Made by a program: the position numbers and the translations under genes
Notes under the pieces: generated by a model
What the model was told of the DNA's origin: nothing
What the model saw: only the letters and a program-made list of their open reading frames with translations
Database searches by the model: none
Source: G963422445 sp963422445
GTDB taxonomy: Bacteria; Pseudomonadota; Alphaproteobacteria; Thalassobaculales; Thalassobaculaceae
Direction of reading: 5' to 3'
Length of the DNA stretch: 64,000 bases
Assembly: GCA_963422445.2 (NCBI GenBank)
Contig: OY729512.2
Location: 4,464,001-4,528,000, forward strand
Part shown: one piece after another, positions 43,797 to 53,761 of the stretch
Position numbering within the stretch: the first letter of the stretch is position 1
Layout of the letters: the number at the start of each line of letters is the position of its first letter

Positions 43797-45152
43797 TCAG
43801 CGCCGGTCGCCCGATCCTAGCTTGCGTTCCAGATGCTGGCTGTATCTCGACATCGCATAACAACCGATGAAGAACATGACCGCCGCCGTAAACAGCGGTT
43901 CGTGATGCAGACCGATCCATTGCGGATCCTGACTGACCGCCTTGATCATGCCGAGAACATCATACAACCCGATGATGCTGACCAGTGTCGTATCCTTGAA
44001 CAGGCCGATGAAACTGCCGACAATGTTCGGGATCATCAGTTTGAGCGCCTGCGGCATCACGATAAGACCCATTGACTGCCAATAGCCGAGCCCCATCGCC
44101 TCGGCGGCCTCATACTGTCCGGAGGGAATCGCCTGCAATCCGCCGCGCACCGTTTCCGCCATATACGCCGCGGCGAACAGGCACACGGCAACCATGGCGC
44201 TGGCCAGCTTGTTGAAGACCAAGCCCTCGGGCAGAAACAGCGGAAACATCGTGGTCGCCATGAACAGGATCGTGATCAGCGGGACCGAGCGGAACAGCTC
44301 GATGAACGCGACGCACAGAACCCGGATCACCGGCATCTTGGAACGCCGGCCAAGCGCCAGCACGATACCCGACGGCAACGCCGATGCGATTCCGACACCG
44401 GATATCACCAAAGTCAGAAACAGCCCGCCCCATAGATTGGTTCCAACCACGGGCAATTGCCAGTTGCCAATGAGGGCGTAGATCAGGGCAAAGGCCAGAA
44501 CCGCCGCTGCTATCAACGGATACTTGTGACTGCGGTCGTCCTTTCCGGCAAAGCCCGCGAGAAGAATGATCGTCTGTCCGAGACCGCGATTCGTAAGCAG
44601 GCAAATCGCGACATGCAGCATCGTCGACAGGAACCAGACAATGGCGATGGAGACCATGATTGCCATGAACCAGTTCCGTTCGCCGCCAAGAAACAGATAA
44701 CCGGCGAGAAACGGGAAAACCAGGACGGCACTGAGACCGATCATGATCTTGGCCGTAACCCGCGGCATCCAGAGCGGCGCCATCCACAACACGAAAACGA
44801 GGGCCGCAAGATTAACCCGCCAGATTTCAGCGTCGTGATAGCGTCCGTAGATGAAACGCGTGAACCAGAATTTGACACCGGCCCAACAGGTTCCGAATCC
44901 GCCTTCCGGAACCCGGCATTCCTGACGATTGTTCGCATCCCATATGCCGCGCAGAACCGCCCAGTCGAAAAAGGCGACAATCAGCCAACCCAGGAGCACC
45001 GCGCAGATCACTGTGACGATACTGCTGAATATCCCGTTGAAGAGATTGCCGCGTATCCAGCCAACCACGCCCGTCGTGTTCGGCGGCGGCGGCTGGCTCG
45101 GCTTGGGCTTGAAGACCGTCAATCCACCCGCAAGCATCGGTGCGTCGGTCAT
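43797..45152 (-). CDS. aapM: General L-amino acid ABC transporter, permease
   Basis: A 451-residue inner-membrane protein with the long N-terminal extension of AapM/BztC proteins (TM segments at about 30-55, 110-180 and onward). The inner-membrane component domain contains the EAA-type loop EAAEAMGLGYWQSMGLIVMPQAL. GLFKDTTLVSIIGLYD near the end is typical of this family. It pairs with AapQ, whose stop lies 5 bp upstream of this start. The substrate range of such systems is wide (acidic, polar and aliphatic amino acids). Confidence 0.92.
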   Translation of the reverse strand: MTDAPMLAGGLTVFKPKPSQPPPPNTTGVVGWIRGNLFNGIFSSIVTVICAVLLGWLIVAFFDWAVLRGIWDANNRQECRVPEGGFGTCWAGVKFWFTRFIYGRYHDAEIWRVNLAALVFVLWMAPLWMPRVTAKIMIGLSAVLVFPFLAGYLFLGGERNWFMAIMVSIAIVWFLSTMLHVAICLLTNRGLGQTIILLAGFAGKDDRSHKYPLIAAAVLAFALIYALIGNWQLPVVGTNLWGGLFLTLVISGVGIASALPSGIVLALGRRSKMPVIRVLCVAFIELFRSVPLITILFMATTMFPLFLPEGLVFNKLASAMVAVCLFAAAYMAETVRGGLQAIPSGQYEAAEAMGLGYWQSMGLIVMPQALKLMIPNIVGSFIGLFKDTTLVSIIGLYDVLGMIKAVSQDPQWIGLHHEPLFTAAVMFFIGCYAMSRYSQHLERKLGSGDRR

Positions 45153-45156
45153 GGTG

Positions 45157-46359
45157 TCAACGCTCCTTCAACTGGATTTTACGGTTATAGATATTGAGGC
45201 AACCCGAAATCGTCAGACTGACGGTCATGTAGAACAGCATGACCATTGTCACGATCTCGATCGCGTGCCCTGATTGGTTGAGCGATGTCTGCATGAATAC
45301 CCCGACAAGATCAGGGAATCCGATCGCGATCGCCAAGGATGAATTCTTCACGATGTTCATCCACAAGCTGATCATCGGCGGCACGATCGCACGCATCGCC
45401 TGCGGGATTATGACGAGGATCATGGTCCGGCCGGGCCGGAGCCCGAGGGAATAGGCCGCTTCGGTCTGACCATGACTGACCGACAGTATTCCTGCCCGCA
45501 CCATCTCGGCGGCATAGGCGGAATGATAGACGATCAGTGCGACCAGCACCGAGCACATGGCCGGCAAGACAAAAGTGCCGCCGCGATAGTTGAACCCCTT
45601 CAGCACCGGCACTTCCCAGGCCATCGGCATCCCGGTCACCAGGAACACGATCACCGGCAATCCGACAACTGCGCCGACAATCGGCCAGAGTACCGGCGAC
45701 ACTTCGCCGGTTTCGAGACGTTTGCGGATTGCGCGCCCCCTGTACCAGACAGCAAGCCCGATGCCGGCGACAAGCGCGAGAGCGGTGAGAAAGAACAGGT
45801 CGCCGAATTCGGCTTTCGGGAAATAGAACCCGCGATTGTTCAAGACCACCCAGTCGATCCCCAGGACCTCGATCGACTGTTTGGGCCGCGGCAGATTCGC
45901 GAAAGCGCCAAGATACCAGAAGATGATCTGCAGCAGCAGGGGCGTGTTGCGCAGGATTTCGACATACCAGGCTGCGATCTTGGCGACCAGCCAATTCTTG
46001 GTCAGTCTGAGAACCCCAACGACGAACCCGAGCAGCGTTGCGAGCACGATTGATATGACGGAGAGGATCAACGTATTGACGATGCCGACCCAATATACGA
46101 AGAAATATGAATCGTTCGGTTTGTAGTCAAGCGGCGTCCAGGCAATCGCGAACCCAGCAGTCCCTGACAGAAAATCAAAACCCGCGGACATGCCACGGGT
46201 CGCCAAGTTGGTCTGGGTATTGCCGACCAGGTTGTAAACAACCCAGGCCACGATCCCGAACACCAGTATCTGGTAGAAAACCGACCGATATCGCTCGTCA
46301 TTGACGAACGCCGTGAATGCCGGTCCCGCCTCGACCTTGTCAATCGCCGCCATGATCAA
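45157..46359 (-). CDS. aapQ: General L-amino acid ABC transporter, permease
   Basis: A 400-residue membrane protein of the AapQ/BztB type. The long first periplasmic loop (LVGNTQTNLATRGMSAGFDF), the following TM helices (SVISIVLATLLGFVVGVLRL) and the EAA loop EAAYSLGLRPGRTMILVIIPQAMR (shortened here to its core, EAAYSLGLRPG) are visible. NSSLAIAIGFPDLVGVF near the end is characteristic. Spacing to aapM is 4 bp. A hairpin terminator separates it from aapJ, so expression is probably lower than that of the binding protein. Confidence 0.92.
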   Translation of the reverse strand: MIMAAIDKVEAGPAFTAFVNDERYRSVFYQILVFGIVAWVVYNLVGNTQTNLATRGMSAGFDFLSGTAGFAIAWTPLDYKPNDSYFFVYWVGIVNTLILSVISIVLATLLGFVVGVLRLTKNWLVAKIAAWYVEILRNTPLLLQIIFWYLGAFANLPRPKQSIEVLGIDWVVLNNRGFYFPKAEFGDLFFLTALALVAGIGLAVWYRGRAIRKRLETGEVSPVLWPIVGAVVGLPVIVFLVTGMPMAWEVPVLKGFNYRGGTFVLPAMCSVLVALIVYHSAYAAEMVRAGILSVSHGQTEAAYSLGLRPGRTMILVIIPQAMRAIVPPMISLWMNIVKNSSLAIAIGFPDLVGVFMQTSLNQSGHAIEIVTMVMLFYMTVSLTISGCLNIYNRKIQLKER

Positions 46360-46431
46360 TCATCCAACGTTCGGAATCAAGGATACGCACCACGAGCTGT
46401 ACAGGGAAGTAGTGAAATTTCAGGCAATCAG

Positions 46432-46464
46432 AAAAAGGCCTGGCCAGTTGCCCGGCCAGGCCTT
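46432..46464 (-). terminator. Hairpin between aapJ and aapQ
   Basis: On the minus strand an 11-bp stem (AAGGCCTGGCC and its complement) with an 8-nt loop is followed by TTTTTC. It lies 11 nt after the aapJ stop codon and before aapQ. It probably acts as a leaky terminator that lets the binding protein be made in excess over the permease. Confidence 0.75.
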
Positions 46465-46475
46465 CTTGGTTCGGA

Positions 46476-47519
46476 TCAGCGGAAGGGCGGTGCGTACATC
46501 AGCCCACCGTCGGTCCACTGTGCATTCGGCGAACCGGCGCGCGGAATGCCGATGCCATCGGGCGACTTGTCGCCCATGTACTTGCCGTAGATCTCGCCAT
46601 AGTTGCCAACGGCCCTGATCACGTTCTGAACCCAGTTCTTATCCAGGCCCAGTCCCTTGTTCAGGTCGCCCTCGACGCCCATCATGCGTGCGACTTCCGG
46701 AGTCGGTGGGTTCGCTGCCATTTCGTCGATATTCGCCTGAGTGATACCGAGTTCCTCGGCCGCAACCAGCGCGAACACGGTCCAGCGCACGATGTCATAC
46801 CACTGACCATCGCCCTTGCGGACCATCGGGCCAAGCGGTTCCTTGGAGATCGTCTCGGGCAGGATAGTGTGGGCGCCCGGATCCGGGAATCCGGCCTTGT
46901 CGGAGGCGAGACCGGACTTGTCGTTGGTCAAGGCATCGCAACCACCCTTGAGATAAGTCTCGTTGCGAACATTTCTGTCCTCGAAGACCACCGGCTGGAT
47001 GTCGAGATTGTTGGAGCGACTGAAGTCGGTCAGGTTGAGTTCTGTCGTCGTGCCGGTCAGAACGCAGACCGTCGCCCCTTCGAGATCGAAGGCGCTCTCG
47101 ATGCCGGCATCCTTCGGCACCATGAAGCCTTGGCCATCATAGAAATTCACTGTGGTGAAGGTCAGGCCGAGCTGTGTATCGCGATAGAGCGTCCAGGTCG
47201 TCGTCCGCGACAGCATGTCGGATTCACCATTGGCCAGCGCAGTGAAACGTACGGTTGACGTCACCGACTGGAATTCGACCTTGCTCGGGTCGCCGAAGAT
47301 TGCGGCGGCAACCGCGCGGCAGACTGAAACATCGCTGCCGACCCAGGTTCCGTCGGATTTGAGGTTGTAGAAGCCGGGTGCAGGCGTGCCGATCTGGCAA
47401 CGCAGATGCCCACGCTTCTTGACAATGTCGAGTGTACTCTCGGCCTTGGCCGGCACCGCCGTGAAACACAGGGCGGCGAAGAGGCCTGCGCCAAGACTCA
47501 GGAAACCGAATTTTTTCAT
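46476..47519 (-). CDS. aapJ: General L-amino acid ABC transporter, periplasmic binding protein
   Basis: A 347-residue solute-binding protein. The signal peptide MKKFGFLSLGAGLFAALCFT ends at PAKA (cleavage near residue 26). The mature protein begins STLDIVKKRGHLRCQIGTPA, as in AapJ/BztA, and contains RTTTWTLYRDTQLGLTF and GQGFMVPKDAG. GGGAG stands 7 nt before the ATG at 47519; the open frame continues upstream without conservation. It is the first gene of aapJQMP. Confidence 0.93.
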   Translation of the reverse strand: MKKFGFLSLGAGLFAALCFTAVPAKAESTLDIVKKRGHLRCQIGTPAPGFYNLKSDGTWVGSDVSVCRAVAAAIFGDPSKVEFQSVTSTVRFTALANGESDMLSRTTTWTLYRDTQLGLTFTTVNFYDGQGFMVPKDAGIESAFDLEGATVCVLTGTTTELNLTDFSRSNNLDIQPVVFEDRNVRNETYLKGGCDALTNDKSGLASDKAGFPDPGAHTILPETISKEPLGPMVRKGDGQWYDIVRWTVFALVAAEELGITQANIDEMAANPPTPEVARMMGVEGDLNKGLGLDKNWVQNVIRAVGNYGEIYGKYMGDKSPDGIGIPRAGSPNAQWTDGGLMYAPPFR

Positions 47520-48192
47520 TCCAAAACTCCCGCATATGTTCGAACTTCGAGACGGTTTATGCCCATCATGCGCGATGTGGGCCCATCTTGTCATCTTGTT
47601 TGAACAACCGCAGGCTGACGTTTGCATCGCTTCACATCCTTACTTGCCGTTGACAGTCGGCCCACGCTAAGCACCAATGCAGAAACGTTGATCTCCGATT
47701 CTCCAAACGGTGATCATTTCAACATGATTCGACCTGTTGAAGCAAGCCGGCATTCGACCCCGCGACATTTTGTGCCGCGAGGACGGCGATCAGGACGTCC
47801 GGGTTCATCGCCGTGATGATTTTCAGCACCGGCATCTTGAACCCGAAGCCGAACTCATATCGCGCACATCGGTAGCGCGTTGAGCGAATCAGGTCGCCTT
47901 CACTCTATCGGGCGATTTCACGGTTACAGAAAACCTTCCGAGCGGGAATCGCCGCATGTCCGCGGTCTCGGCGTGGCCACGTTGTTTCCGCCAAACAGCT
48001 GTTTTGTTCGATCGGCATGGACCACACCCAAGGGATACAGACAACGGAAGCGCCTCGTGCGCACCCGTGTCATAATCATCGAACGTGCAGTCCACTGCAT
48101 CTTCCGCGGACAAAGTCCAGTCGATCTGGCCTGACCGTCATCGACAGGAACCTGCCCGCATTGGGCCTCAAGGTCGCGAATACCAGAACCAA
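47520..48192. other. Intergenic region, no gene seen
   Basis: About 670 bp upstream of aapJ run up to the IS at 48193. The aapJ promoter should lie here; I could not pick a convincing -35/-10 pair. No coding motif is recognised on either strand. Confidence 0.5.
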
Positions 48193-49690
48193 GAACCTCT
48201 TGCAAAATTCCTGTCCCCAGGGTCCGGTGAGGCCGGATCGGTCGGTTGATCCCGGTCACCTCTGCACCTGGAGGTCGGAATCCATGGATTCGCGGTGTCT
48301 CATCAGAGATGATGAGACCGAACAGGGACCTTTGTGGACATCGGGACACGCCTCTCCGGGCCCCTCTCTTCGAGAGGGCCGCGAAGGGTCGGCATGCGTT
48401 GTCGGAGCCGCGCTATGGGACGGCGAGACGTATCAACTGGTCAGCCGCCAGGGCCAGGATGCCGACCATGAGATGGCAGGCGACCCTGGAATGTCCACGG
48501 ACGCGGACATGGCGCCCGCCACACTCCTCCTTGAGGCGGGCGTTGGTCCTCTCGACACCGGACCGGATCCGGAACCGCACGGTCTCGGGATCGACATGGC
48601 CTATTGCACGCCGGGCCCGGGCCTCCCGGTCTCGCTCCTCCTTGAGATCCTTGTCCCGGCGCGGATTGACATCGATGATCGGCACATGGCCAAGCCGTTC
48701 GCTCATCTGGTGGATCTCCCTGGCATCATAGGCCGCGTCCATGAGATCGTAGAGATTGGTCACACGCCCGGCGGTCATCATCGCCAGCGGGATCGCGACC
48801 TGGCTGTCATGGACGGATGCCGAGGTGAGAACGGTCCTCATCGGCACCCCGCAGTCTGCTGTGTCGATATGCAGCTTGTAACCGCGCCAGGCCTCCAGGA
48901 CCCCCTTGGCAGTCTTCTTTGCCCCGTGATCGCAGACCTTCGGCAGCGCGTCGAGCATCTCATCGAGATCCATCCCGTTCGCTTGCTGTTCGAGACGCCC
49001 AGGCTCCTTCGTCCTCTCCTCGCCCTTGCGGGGCCGGCCGCGCTTGCGGTTCGGCGTCCCGGCCTTCGGCGTCGGGGCCGGCGTCTCCCGGGCTTCGATG
49101 GCCGTCGGGTCCCGCGACACGTGGCCGATGAGCGCGTCGCCCAGTGTCTCTGCAACCAGAGCCGCGTGCATCCGCTCCGGAAGACGGGACTGCGAAAATT
49201 CGGCGAACGCCCGCGAAAACGTCGCTTCACGCGGGACCTCCGCGACACGCGACCAGCCGCACAGTCGGCGCAACGTCGGGTCCACCTTGAGCCTGTCGAT
49301 CAGGTGGCGGGTCGTCGGCAGATCCCATACCGCCTTGGCGATGACGCCACGGACCAGCGCCCGGCGATCCTCCCGGGGCCGACCCGGACCGGTCCACACC
49401 TCATCGACGAAGCCCTCCACCTTGACGAGATCGAGAGCTGTCACGAAACGCTTGTGCGTCTCCAGGAGAGGACCGACCGCCTCGGCCAACGCAGGGAAAA
49501 GGTCCCCTTGAAATCGGTGCCAGAGATCGGATAGGGTCGAGCCAAGGGTCATCGGGGTCACCTCCTCGGTATCTTGTTGTTGTGGAAACACAACATACCA
49601 CGAGGTGGCCCCGAAACCCAGGCCCTCGACAACAAAATCAGCCTCGACAAGGCAAAAAACCGCTCGGGCCGGCAATTTTGCAAGAAGCTC
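48193..49690 (-). mobile_element. 1.5-kb insertion sequence (DUF772/DDE type), copy 2
   Basis: A 1,498-bp element nearly identical to 20745-22243 but in the opposite direction. It is flanked by CCAA duplications (48189-48192 and 49691-49694). Its transposase gene is intact. Two intact inverted copies 27 kb apart could promote inversion of the DNA between them. Confidence 0.9.
48413..49552 (-). CDS. Transposase, IS4/IS5-superfamily DDE type
   Basis: 379 residues, the same protein as at 20884-22023 with a small number of substitutions (for example EVPREATFSRAFAEFSQ for EIPREATFSRTFAEFSQ, and LKEECGGRHV for LKDEFGGRHV). The DDE pattern HVSRDPTAIEAR, NLYDLMDAAYDAREI and GVERTNARL is preserved. 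The GAGGTGA ribosome-binding site precedes the ATG at 49552; the open frame further upstream crosses the IS end and is not part of the gene. Confidence 0.85.
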   Translation of the reverse strand: MTLGSTLSDLWHRFQGDLFPALAEAVGPLLETHKRFVTALDLVKVEGFVDEVWTGPGRPREDRRALVRGVIAKAVWDLPTTRHLIDRLKVDPTLRRLCGWSRVAEVPREATFSRAFAEFSQSRLPERMHAALVAETLGDALIGHVSRDPTAIEARETPAPTPKAGTPNRKRGRPRKGEERTKEPGRLEQQANGMDLDEMLDALPKVCDHGAKKTAKGVLEAWRGYKLHIDTADCGVPMRTVLTSASVHDSQVAIPLAMMTAGRVTNLYDLMDAAYDAREIHQMSERLGHVPIIDVNPRRDKDLKEERDREARARRAIGHVDPETVRFRIRSGVERTNARLKEECGGRHVRVRGHSRVACHLMVGILALAADQLIRLAVP

Positions 49691-49694
49691 CCAA

Positions 49695-50529
49695 GACTTT
49701 TTTTCGTCTGCGGCGTGCGAAGGCGCGGTGCCGGGACTATCGCTCTCGGGACGGCGGACGGGATCACCGGGGACGAGGCTCGCGAAACGACCGTGGTCCC
49801 CGTTGCGGTCGTGAAGATCGAGCCAAAAGCCGCCCACATTTCGCCGACTTCGCATAGGAGGTCCTGTGCCGCCAAAGGCGACGCTGAACGCCGTTCACGC
49901 GCGATGGCAATCGCCCACCAGATCGACCTCTATACTCTTGCACTTCTTCGGCACGATGCGTATCTCGGAGATCGCCCGCACCGATGTACCGCGCTAGTGG
50001 ATTGATCGTTATAGATATATCCACTAATGGAGAGTTTTGTGGATCCGAAGTCTTTCTTGGGAACCCTTTACGTGGCGGCGAACTGGCGCCTTCCGGGCGC
50101 CAGCAAGGGCCATGCGCGCAGCAACGGCCGCTATACCGGATCGCATGGCAACCCCAGGCAGCGTCATGGTCTGCCGTTACGGCGCGACGCCTGCCGCCGG
50201 TTGCGTGCGCTCGACGCGCTTCTGGCGGCGTGGGAGCTGAAAGCCGGGATCTCGAACTAGAGCATCGGGCCGTTGCCGTCGATTGACGCAAACGTCGCGC
50301 AGATTGGCGATGTCCGGGAGGGAGGGGGCGTAAGCCCTGCATGGCCTCCATGCTGTCGGTGGATCTGCTGTCCCGTCTGATGGGTCATGCGGGCCCGGTG
50401 GTCGCGGCCGAATTCGCGGCCAGCCTCGGTCAGATGGACCTTGCGGCCATCGGCAGCTGGAAGAACACGGTCACCGGTCGCCATGAGCCGGTCTCCGGAT
50501 CGACCCCGCATTGGGTCATGCAGACCCTC
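49695..50529. other. Degraded stretch with an orphan IS630 end
   Basis: No gene is recognised. At 49995-50026 a 32-bp sequence, TAGTGGATTGATCGTTATAG plus ATATATCCACTA, matches the left end of the IS630 element at 54922-54953 almost exactly but lacks the rest of that IS, and has TA at both edges. Frames at 50027-50260 and 50341-50541 look protein-like in places (MGHAGPVVAAEFAASLGQMD) but I cannot place them; the second may be the start of the ISAs1-type remnant that follows. Confidence 0.4.
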
Positions 50530-51360
50530 TACCCGAAGTAGAGGCAAGCGGTGCTCAACGCCATGGGCCACCACGTCTGCACATCGCACAAGCCATTGCC
50601 GTCGACGGCAAACGCATTCGCGGCGCCAATCGCAACAGCGAGGATCATCATGAACGCGATCCTGGTCGAGCATGGTGGTGACATCGCAGCCGTCCGGGCG
50701 GTCCTCGGAACCCTCCTGATCGCCGACTGCGTCATCACCCTCGATGCCCTCCATATCACCCGCGACATCGCCCGGATCATCGTCGAGACACACAAGGCCG
50801 ACGATCTGTCACGATCAAGGGCAATGCGCCCGAAACCTGGACCACGCTGATGACACGCGAGTGGCAGACCGAAGCGACGGGGTATTGTCAGGACGAGGTC
50901 ACCCTCGCGCACGGGCGAATCGAACAGCGCAGCATTGCGGTCTTCATGCCGCCACAAGCAATCATCGATTATCCGCATGTGAAACAGATCGTCCGGGTGA
51001 CCCGTCACAGCATGGATCAAGACAACCGAAGACGAATCCACCGGGTCCGCCTTCGGCATGACCGCCGTCGACGCCAGCCGTGCAACACCGCAAGACCGGC
51101 TCGCCTGGACCCGCGGTCACCGGCTGGTCGAACGCCATCACCCTGTCCGGGATGTCACCTTCAAAGAAGACGATTGGACCGCCCGCACCCGATACGCACC
51201 ATCCGGCAAGGCCATCATCAACACCATCGCGACCGCCGTGATCCTGGGGCGCAACCGCAAGATCGGCAAACCGAAGAGGAGCTTCGCCGAAAGCCTGTGC
51301 GCCTTCAGCTATCGACGCAAGGACGGCATGAAGGCGCTCTTCACGCCCCTCCGACCGAGA
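50530..51360 (+). pseudogene. ISAs1 family transposase, multiply frameshifted
   Basis: The first DDE motif appears as AIAVDGKRIRGANRNSEDHH near 50590. It is followed in other frames by MNAILVEHGGDIAAVRAVLG, DCVITLDALHITRDIARIIV (second Asp), TIKGNAPETWTTLMTREWQT, AHGRIEQRSIAVF and YPHVKQIVRVTRHSMDQDN. The C-terminal part TAVDASRATPQDRLAWTRGH, DVTFKEDDWTARTRYAPSG and IINTIATAVILGRNRKI ends near 51270. At least four frame changes separate the pieces. The order matches the H-repeat/ISAs1 transposases. Confidence 0.7.
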
Positions 51361-51775
51361 CCGCTCTTCCGAAACCACGACACCACCGGTGTGTCCGCCG
51401 CCCGCACAACGCGACGGCTGTCTCCAGGATCGCCCGACCGACAACGCACCGCGCCGCATTGGCCGGCCGATCCGGGGCCAATGCGCCGTGAAGGCCCGAT
51501 TCGTGCGGTCGATCACATAATCGGCAGGCATGGGAAAAACAGGGCGAACCTGGCACAGGATCGCCCTGTTGCGCACCGGAACCCCGATGCCATCACGGTG
51601 ATCTCATGCTAAATTTGAACGCCGGTCGAGCGGCGCTTTGACAACATACAGCGAAGTCACTTTCACAATTTGGTCTGTAAACGAGAGAAAACAAATGAGG
51701 ACACCACAGTGGAACCACACCCGAGAACCGCCATGTCCGGCAAGAAATCTGGAGCGAGGAAATCCCTGGCGGCCG

Positions 51776-51961
51776 ATGGCGCGCCTATCGCGCGAGGAAA
51801 TTCTTCGCCGCTACAAGGCAAGCCTCAACGCGTTCTGGCTGAAGGACGCTTCCGTGACGGATCTGGACAATCTGCCAGAGCCGAGTGTCCTCACGGCAGA
51901 GATCATGGAGAACCTCCGCTCAGCGCTCACCAGCTTCGTAATGGTGAGCGAAATTGGCTGA
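51776..51961 (+). pseudogene. Fragment of type I R-M methylase (HsdM) C-terminus
   Basis: A 61-residue frame reads LSREEILRRYKASLNAFWLK, then DASVTDLDNLPEPSVLTAEI and MENLRSALTSF. It resembles the last segment of HsdM-type N6-adenine methylases ('..I..R.KASLDIFWLKDxSLxDxDNLPxPDxxAxEIxEDLExAL'). No upstream catalytic domain (NPPY) is present. It suggests that a type I system once stood here or was carried in on a fragment. Confidence 0.5.
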
Positions 51962-52524
51962 CACACCCTGGGACGTGGACAGAGCGGACGCATCGACCGC
52001 CGCGATCCTTCAAAGGGGTCGGAAACGATGCGGAGAACTCCTGGTCCCCCAATCCCGCGACGATATAAGAAGAGCCTCAAGTAGCGTTGGCGAACAAGCG
52101 GTAGCCCTTATGGGCAGTACGGCCAATCGCGAGCGGGCCCGTTTGCGGTGTAGCGAACGTAAGCCTTACCGGCCCGATAGTCCGCCGCATTGCCCCCGCC
52201 GCGCTGCAAGGAGCTCTATCTTATGGGGCAAAGACCAGCCGCGAGCATTATCCGCGGGAGCGCATGGTGGTTTCGCGCCGACCTTCTATGAGTGCTGCGT
52301 CTCGGATAAGCTCTCGAAGACCGGCGAGGACGTCATCGAGACGCTGAAAATTTACCAACCGAATTACGGCACTGCCGGTTAATCTTCGGGCTTGAATAGC
52401 CCTAGCCTCATCTTCTACAGTGGTTTTGGGAAAGCTAAGTTGATTTCGTCGGTTAGATGACGCGACGGAGGTTTTGGCACTACATTTCGGCGCCTTGGCC
52501 TGTTGCGGGGATTTTGAGGACGGT
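51962..52524. other. Stretch between R-M fragment and IS1634-type remnant
   Basis: About 560 bp. A plus-strand frame overlapping the HsdM fragment runs to 52382 but has no recognisable motif. The right-hand part is probably the outer end of the IS1634-type element. Confidence 0.4.
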
Positions 52525-53752
52525 TCAGGCGCCGATCGTCGCGGTATCCTCCTTCCCTGTGGCGATCTGTCGCACGGTGTTGGGCAAACGCACGCCGATG
52601 CACTGAGCAATCCGGCCGGCGACGCCGACCGTCTTGCTGCGAACCGCGAAGCTCTTGCCATGGTGCTCGATGCGGGTTTCCGTCAACGCCTCGAGGTCAC
52701 GCAGCACGTCCGCCCACTCGGCCACGATGCCGGCGTCTTCCATGCGGCGCTGAAGTTCCTTCTGCAGCACCAGGGCGAGGACCGAACAGAAGACATGGCC
52801 GCAGATCGTGGCATCGGTCTTGTGGAAGACCGGGCGGGTCTCAAGCAGGCTCTTGGCGGTTCGGAACACCTGTTCCACCATCCATAGCTGCTTGTATCTC
52901 AGGGCGAGGTCCACGGCCGTCAGGGAGGTATTGGTCCTCAACACCCGGATGCCGTCGAAGCGTTCTTCGTCGCGTGCCTTGTCGTGATCGATCGCGACCG
53001 AACCCCTGTCGATCTTCAGGTAGCGCTTGAAGCCCCGGTTGGGGACGATGCTCTTGGGCCCCTTCTTGTGCAGCTTGGTCTCCAGGCTGGCCAGGATCTG
53101 CGCGCGCGGCGCGGCGTCCTTGCGCGCCTCGGCCGGATTGCGGCACACGACATAGCGATGCGCCTCGTCCCCATCCTTGCCCGGGGGAACCGTGACGTCC
53201 TTGACCTCCAGGGCCATCGGATCCGGGCGCTGGCGGACAACCTCGATGGTCTCGAACGCTGAGCTGTCAGCGAGAACCGTGTCGCGGATCTCCTTCGTCC
53301 GACGCGGGCGGGCACCGAGGATGTACTGCCAGCCCCGCGCCTCGACCGCCGCGATCATGTCCTTGGAGATCATCCCGGCGTCGGCCACAAGGCACACCGA
53401 GCGGACCCCGAAGCGCTTCTGCAGGCGTGCCGCCACCAGGTCCAGCCGTCACGTCGGCGGTGTTGCCGGGCCACATCTCGCTGCACACAGGCAGTCCGTC
53501 GCCGTCGAGCACCATCCCCAACACCATCTGCTTGCAATCGCTGCGACGGTCCTTGCTCTTGCCGTACTGGCCCAGGCTCTCGCCGCCCTCGCCAGTGAAG
53601 TACAGCGATGTGGTATCGAAGAACACAAGATCGAGATCGCTGAACAGGTCGCGCCGTCGATGGAACAGGGTCTCCTCGATCCAGTCCTTGGTGCGCCGAT
53701 CGAAACGGTCGCCGGCTTCATCGTCGCCAAGCGTCTCGCCGAGCCAGCCCAT
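52525..53752 (-). pseudogene. IS1634 family transposase, frameshifted and N-terminally truncated
   Basis: The N-terminal piece (MGWLGETLGDDEAGDRF, LVFFDTTSLYFTGEGGESLG, QMVLGMVLDGDGLPVCSEMW) runs from 53752 to about 53450. A frameshift leads to MAARLQKRFGVRSVCLVADA, GMISKDMIAAVEARGWQYIL, RRTKEIRDTVL, LRTNTSLTAVDLALRYKQLW, MVEQVFRTAKSLLETRPVFH and ATICGHVFCSVLALVLQKEL, ending at 52525. The DDE residues (FFDTTS, VADAGM, EQVFRTAK) are visible. The first ~150 residues are missing where the next element abuts at 53760. Confidence 0.8.
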
Positions 53753-53761
53753 GGCCCGCTA

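Noticed and set aside
51954..52382. 142-residue protein after the HsdM fragment
   Set aside because: It needs a TTG start inside the fragment, has no motif, and its composition is typical of non-coding frames.
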